Shown: piece by piece, positions 63,246-64,000 of the stretch
Position numbering within the stretch: position 1 is the first letter of the stretch
Layout of the letters: each line of letters opens with the position of its first letter
Assembly: GCA_963793625.1 (NCBI GenBank)
Contig: CAWCAT010000005.1
Span: 186,001 to 250,000 of the forward strand
Reading direction: 5' to 3'
Source of the DNA: G963668605 sp963793625
GTDB taxonomy: Bacteria > Acidobacteriota > Terriglobia > Bryobacterales > Bryobacteraceae
Length of the DNA stretch: 64,000 bases
Made by a program: the position numbers and the translations under genes
Notes under the pieces: generated by a model
Told to the model about the DNA's origin: nothing
What the model saw: the letters and a program-made list of their open reading frames with translations, nothing else
Database searches by the model: none

Positions 63246-64000
63246 ATGCAAACAGTTTCCAGAAGACAGTTCGTGGGCGCCAGTGCGCTCGGTCTCGGCG
63301 CGGCGCTCCAGGCCAATCCGCTCGGCATGCCTATCGGATGCCAGCTCTACCCTGTCGCAAAAATGATCGGGGAGGATTTCGAGGGCACGCTTCGTCAGCT
63401 TGCGGCCATGGGTTATCGCACGGTCGAGCTTTGTTCTCCCCCCGGCTACGAGAAATCCGGTTTCGGGTCCCTTATGAAGCTGACGGCTGCGCAGTTACGC
63501 AGCACGTTGCGTAATGCTGGGCTTGGCTGTGAAAGCAGCCACTACAACATGCGCGAGTTGAGGGAGAACCTGAATGAGAGAATCGCGTTTGCGAAAGAAC
63601 TCGGATTGAAGCAGATGATTGTCGCCAGTCTCGGCGTGCGCGCAGAGGCACCGATGGCAGACTGGCAACGCACTGCGGGCGAGCTTAACCGGATCGGAGA
63701 AGCTACACAGAAGGAGGGTATCCAACTTGGCTTCCACAATCACCACGGGGAGTTCCGAGAGATTGATGGCGTACTGATTTACGACAAAATCGTCGGCGAG
63801 TTCGACCCTAAATTGGTGAAGCTACAGTTCCAGGTTGCCGTGATCAGCGCCGGCTACGAAGCTGCAACATATTTCGCGAAATACCCCGGCCGCTTCATCT
63901 CGCTGCACCTTGCCGACTGGTCCGCCACCCAAAAAGCGGCGGTACCGATAGGCGCGGGTGTCGTCGACTGGAAGAAGCTCTTCAGCGCCGCTAAGACCGG
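63246..64000 (+). CDS. Exported sugar phosphate isomerase/epimerase-like TIM barrel, 3'-truncated by window
   Basis: The ATG at 63246 follows the oxidoreductase stop with no gap; the reading frame is open to the window end (251 codons). Leader QTVSRRQFVGASALGLGAA is twin-Arg type. Barrel segments: IGCQLYPVAKMIGEDFEGTL, GYRTVELCSPPGY, LGFHNHHGEF (likely His/Glu site), VKLQFQVAVI, FISLHLADWS (His and Asp), VPIGAGVVDWKKLF. It belongs to the xylose-isomerase-like TIM-barrel superfamily that is repeatedly paired with exported Gfo/Idh enzymes in this window. Substrate unknown; the C-terminus lies outside the window. Confidence 0.78.
   Translation, partial: MQTVSRRQFVGASALGLGAALQANPLGMPIGCQLYPVAKMIGEDFEGTLRQLAAMGYRTVELCSPPGYEKSGFGSLMKLTAAQLRSTLRNAGLGCESSHYNMRELRENLNERIAFAKELGLKQMIVASLGVRAEAPMADWQRTAGELNRIGEATQKEGIQLGFHNHHGEFREIDGVLIYDKIVGEFDPKLVKLQFQVAVISAGYEAATYFAKYPGRFISLHLADWSATQKAAVPIGAGVVDWKKLFSAAKT

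Overview
The window reads as chromosomal DNA of an Acidobacteriota member, probably of the Solibacter/Bryobacter type. That inference rests on three Oar-like TonB receptors (one broken) with an N-terminal carboxypeptidase-regulatory domain, many secreted Gfo/Idh/MocA oxidoreductases and TIM-barrel epimerases with twin-Arg leaders, and high-GC coding sequence. I saw no rRNA, tRNA, CRISPR array, phage gene or insertion sequence.

Region 1 (1-17.3 kb) is a carbohydrate-scavenging area. It holds the end of an apiosidase-like (DUF4038) hydrolase broken by frameshifts, an isolated CpaE/MinD-like ATPase, a clan-A glycoside hydrolase, and a rearranged ORF joining the start of a TonB receptor to a Gfo/Idh oxidoreductase. 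Three consecutive exported TIM-barrel epimerases, an intact Gfo/Idh oxidoreductase, a full TonB receptor, a two-domain alpha/beta hydrolase and another exported Gfo/Idh enzyme follow. Secreted oxidoreductase plus epimerase pairs fed by TonB receptors suggest outer-membrane and periplasmic processing of glycosides.

Region 2 (17.3-26.8 kb) is one minus-strand operon with overlapping genes: GntR/FCD regulator, ribose-type ABC importer (lipoprotein, permease, double ATPase, permease), cytosolic Gfo/Idh dehydrogenase, a ~530-residue protein, a TIM-barrel protein and a phosphogluconate-dehydrogenase-like protein. The order and families match the non-phosphorylative D-apiose route (ApdG, ApnL, OiaC, ApnO), so I propose uptake of apiose and conversion to L-erythrulose. 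No erythrulose kinase is present.

Region 3 (27-56.3 kb) is an exopolysaccharide locus. After an atypical LuxR-type regulator and a secreted protein with three polysaccharide-lyase-like domains, a co-directional run from 31.7 to 53.6 kb encodes an ExeA-like ATPase, Wza-like export protein, Wzc-like chain-length protein, a BY-kinase-like ATPase with a ruined P-loop, initiating sugar-phosphate transferase, O-antigen ligase/polymerase-like protein, three glycosyltransferases, an AlgD-like GDP-mannose dehydrogenase, an AsnB amidotransferase, a single-domain copy of the lyase-like protein, a polysaccharide deacetylase, three BioF2/FemAB-type acyltransferases, a DegT aminotransferase and a Wzx flippase. 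A degenerate histidine kinase and an NtrC-type sigma-54 activator follow, and a sigma-54-like promoter precedes the run. The polymer is probably uronate-containing and acylated. No exosortase is seen.

Region 4 (56.5-64 kb) has a ROK sugar kinase, a DinB-family protein, a TonB receptor and a divergent exported Gfo/Idh oxidoreductase followed by an epimerase that runs off the end.

Six loci carry frameshifts or deletions while their flanking protein sequence stays conserved. Each could be real decay or assembly error, and this must be kept in mind when reading the entries marked pseudogene.
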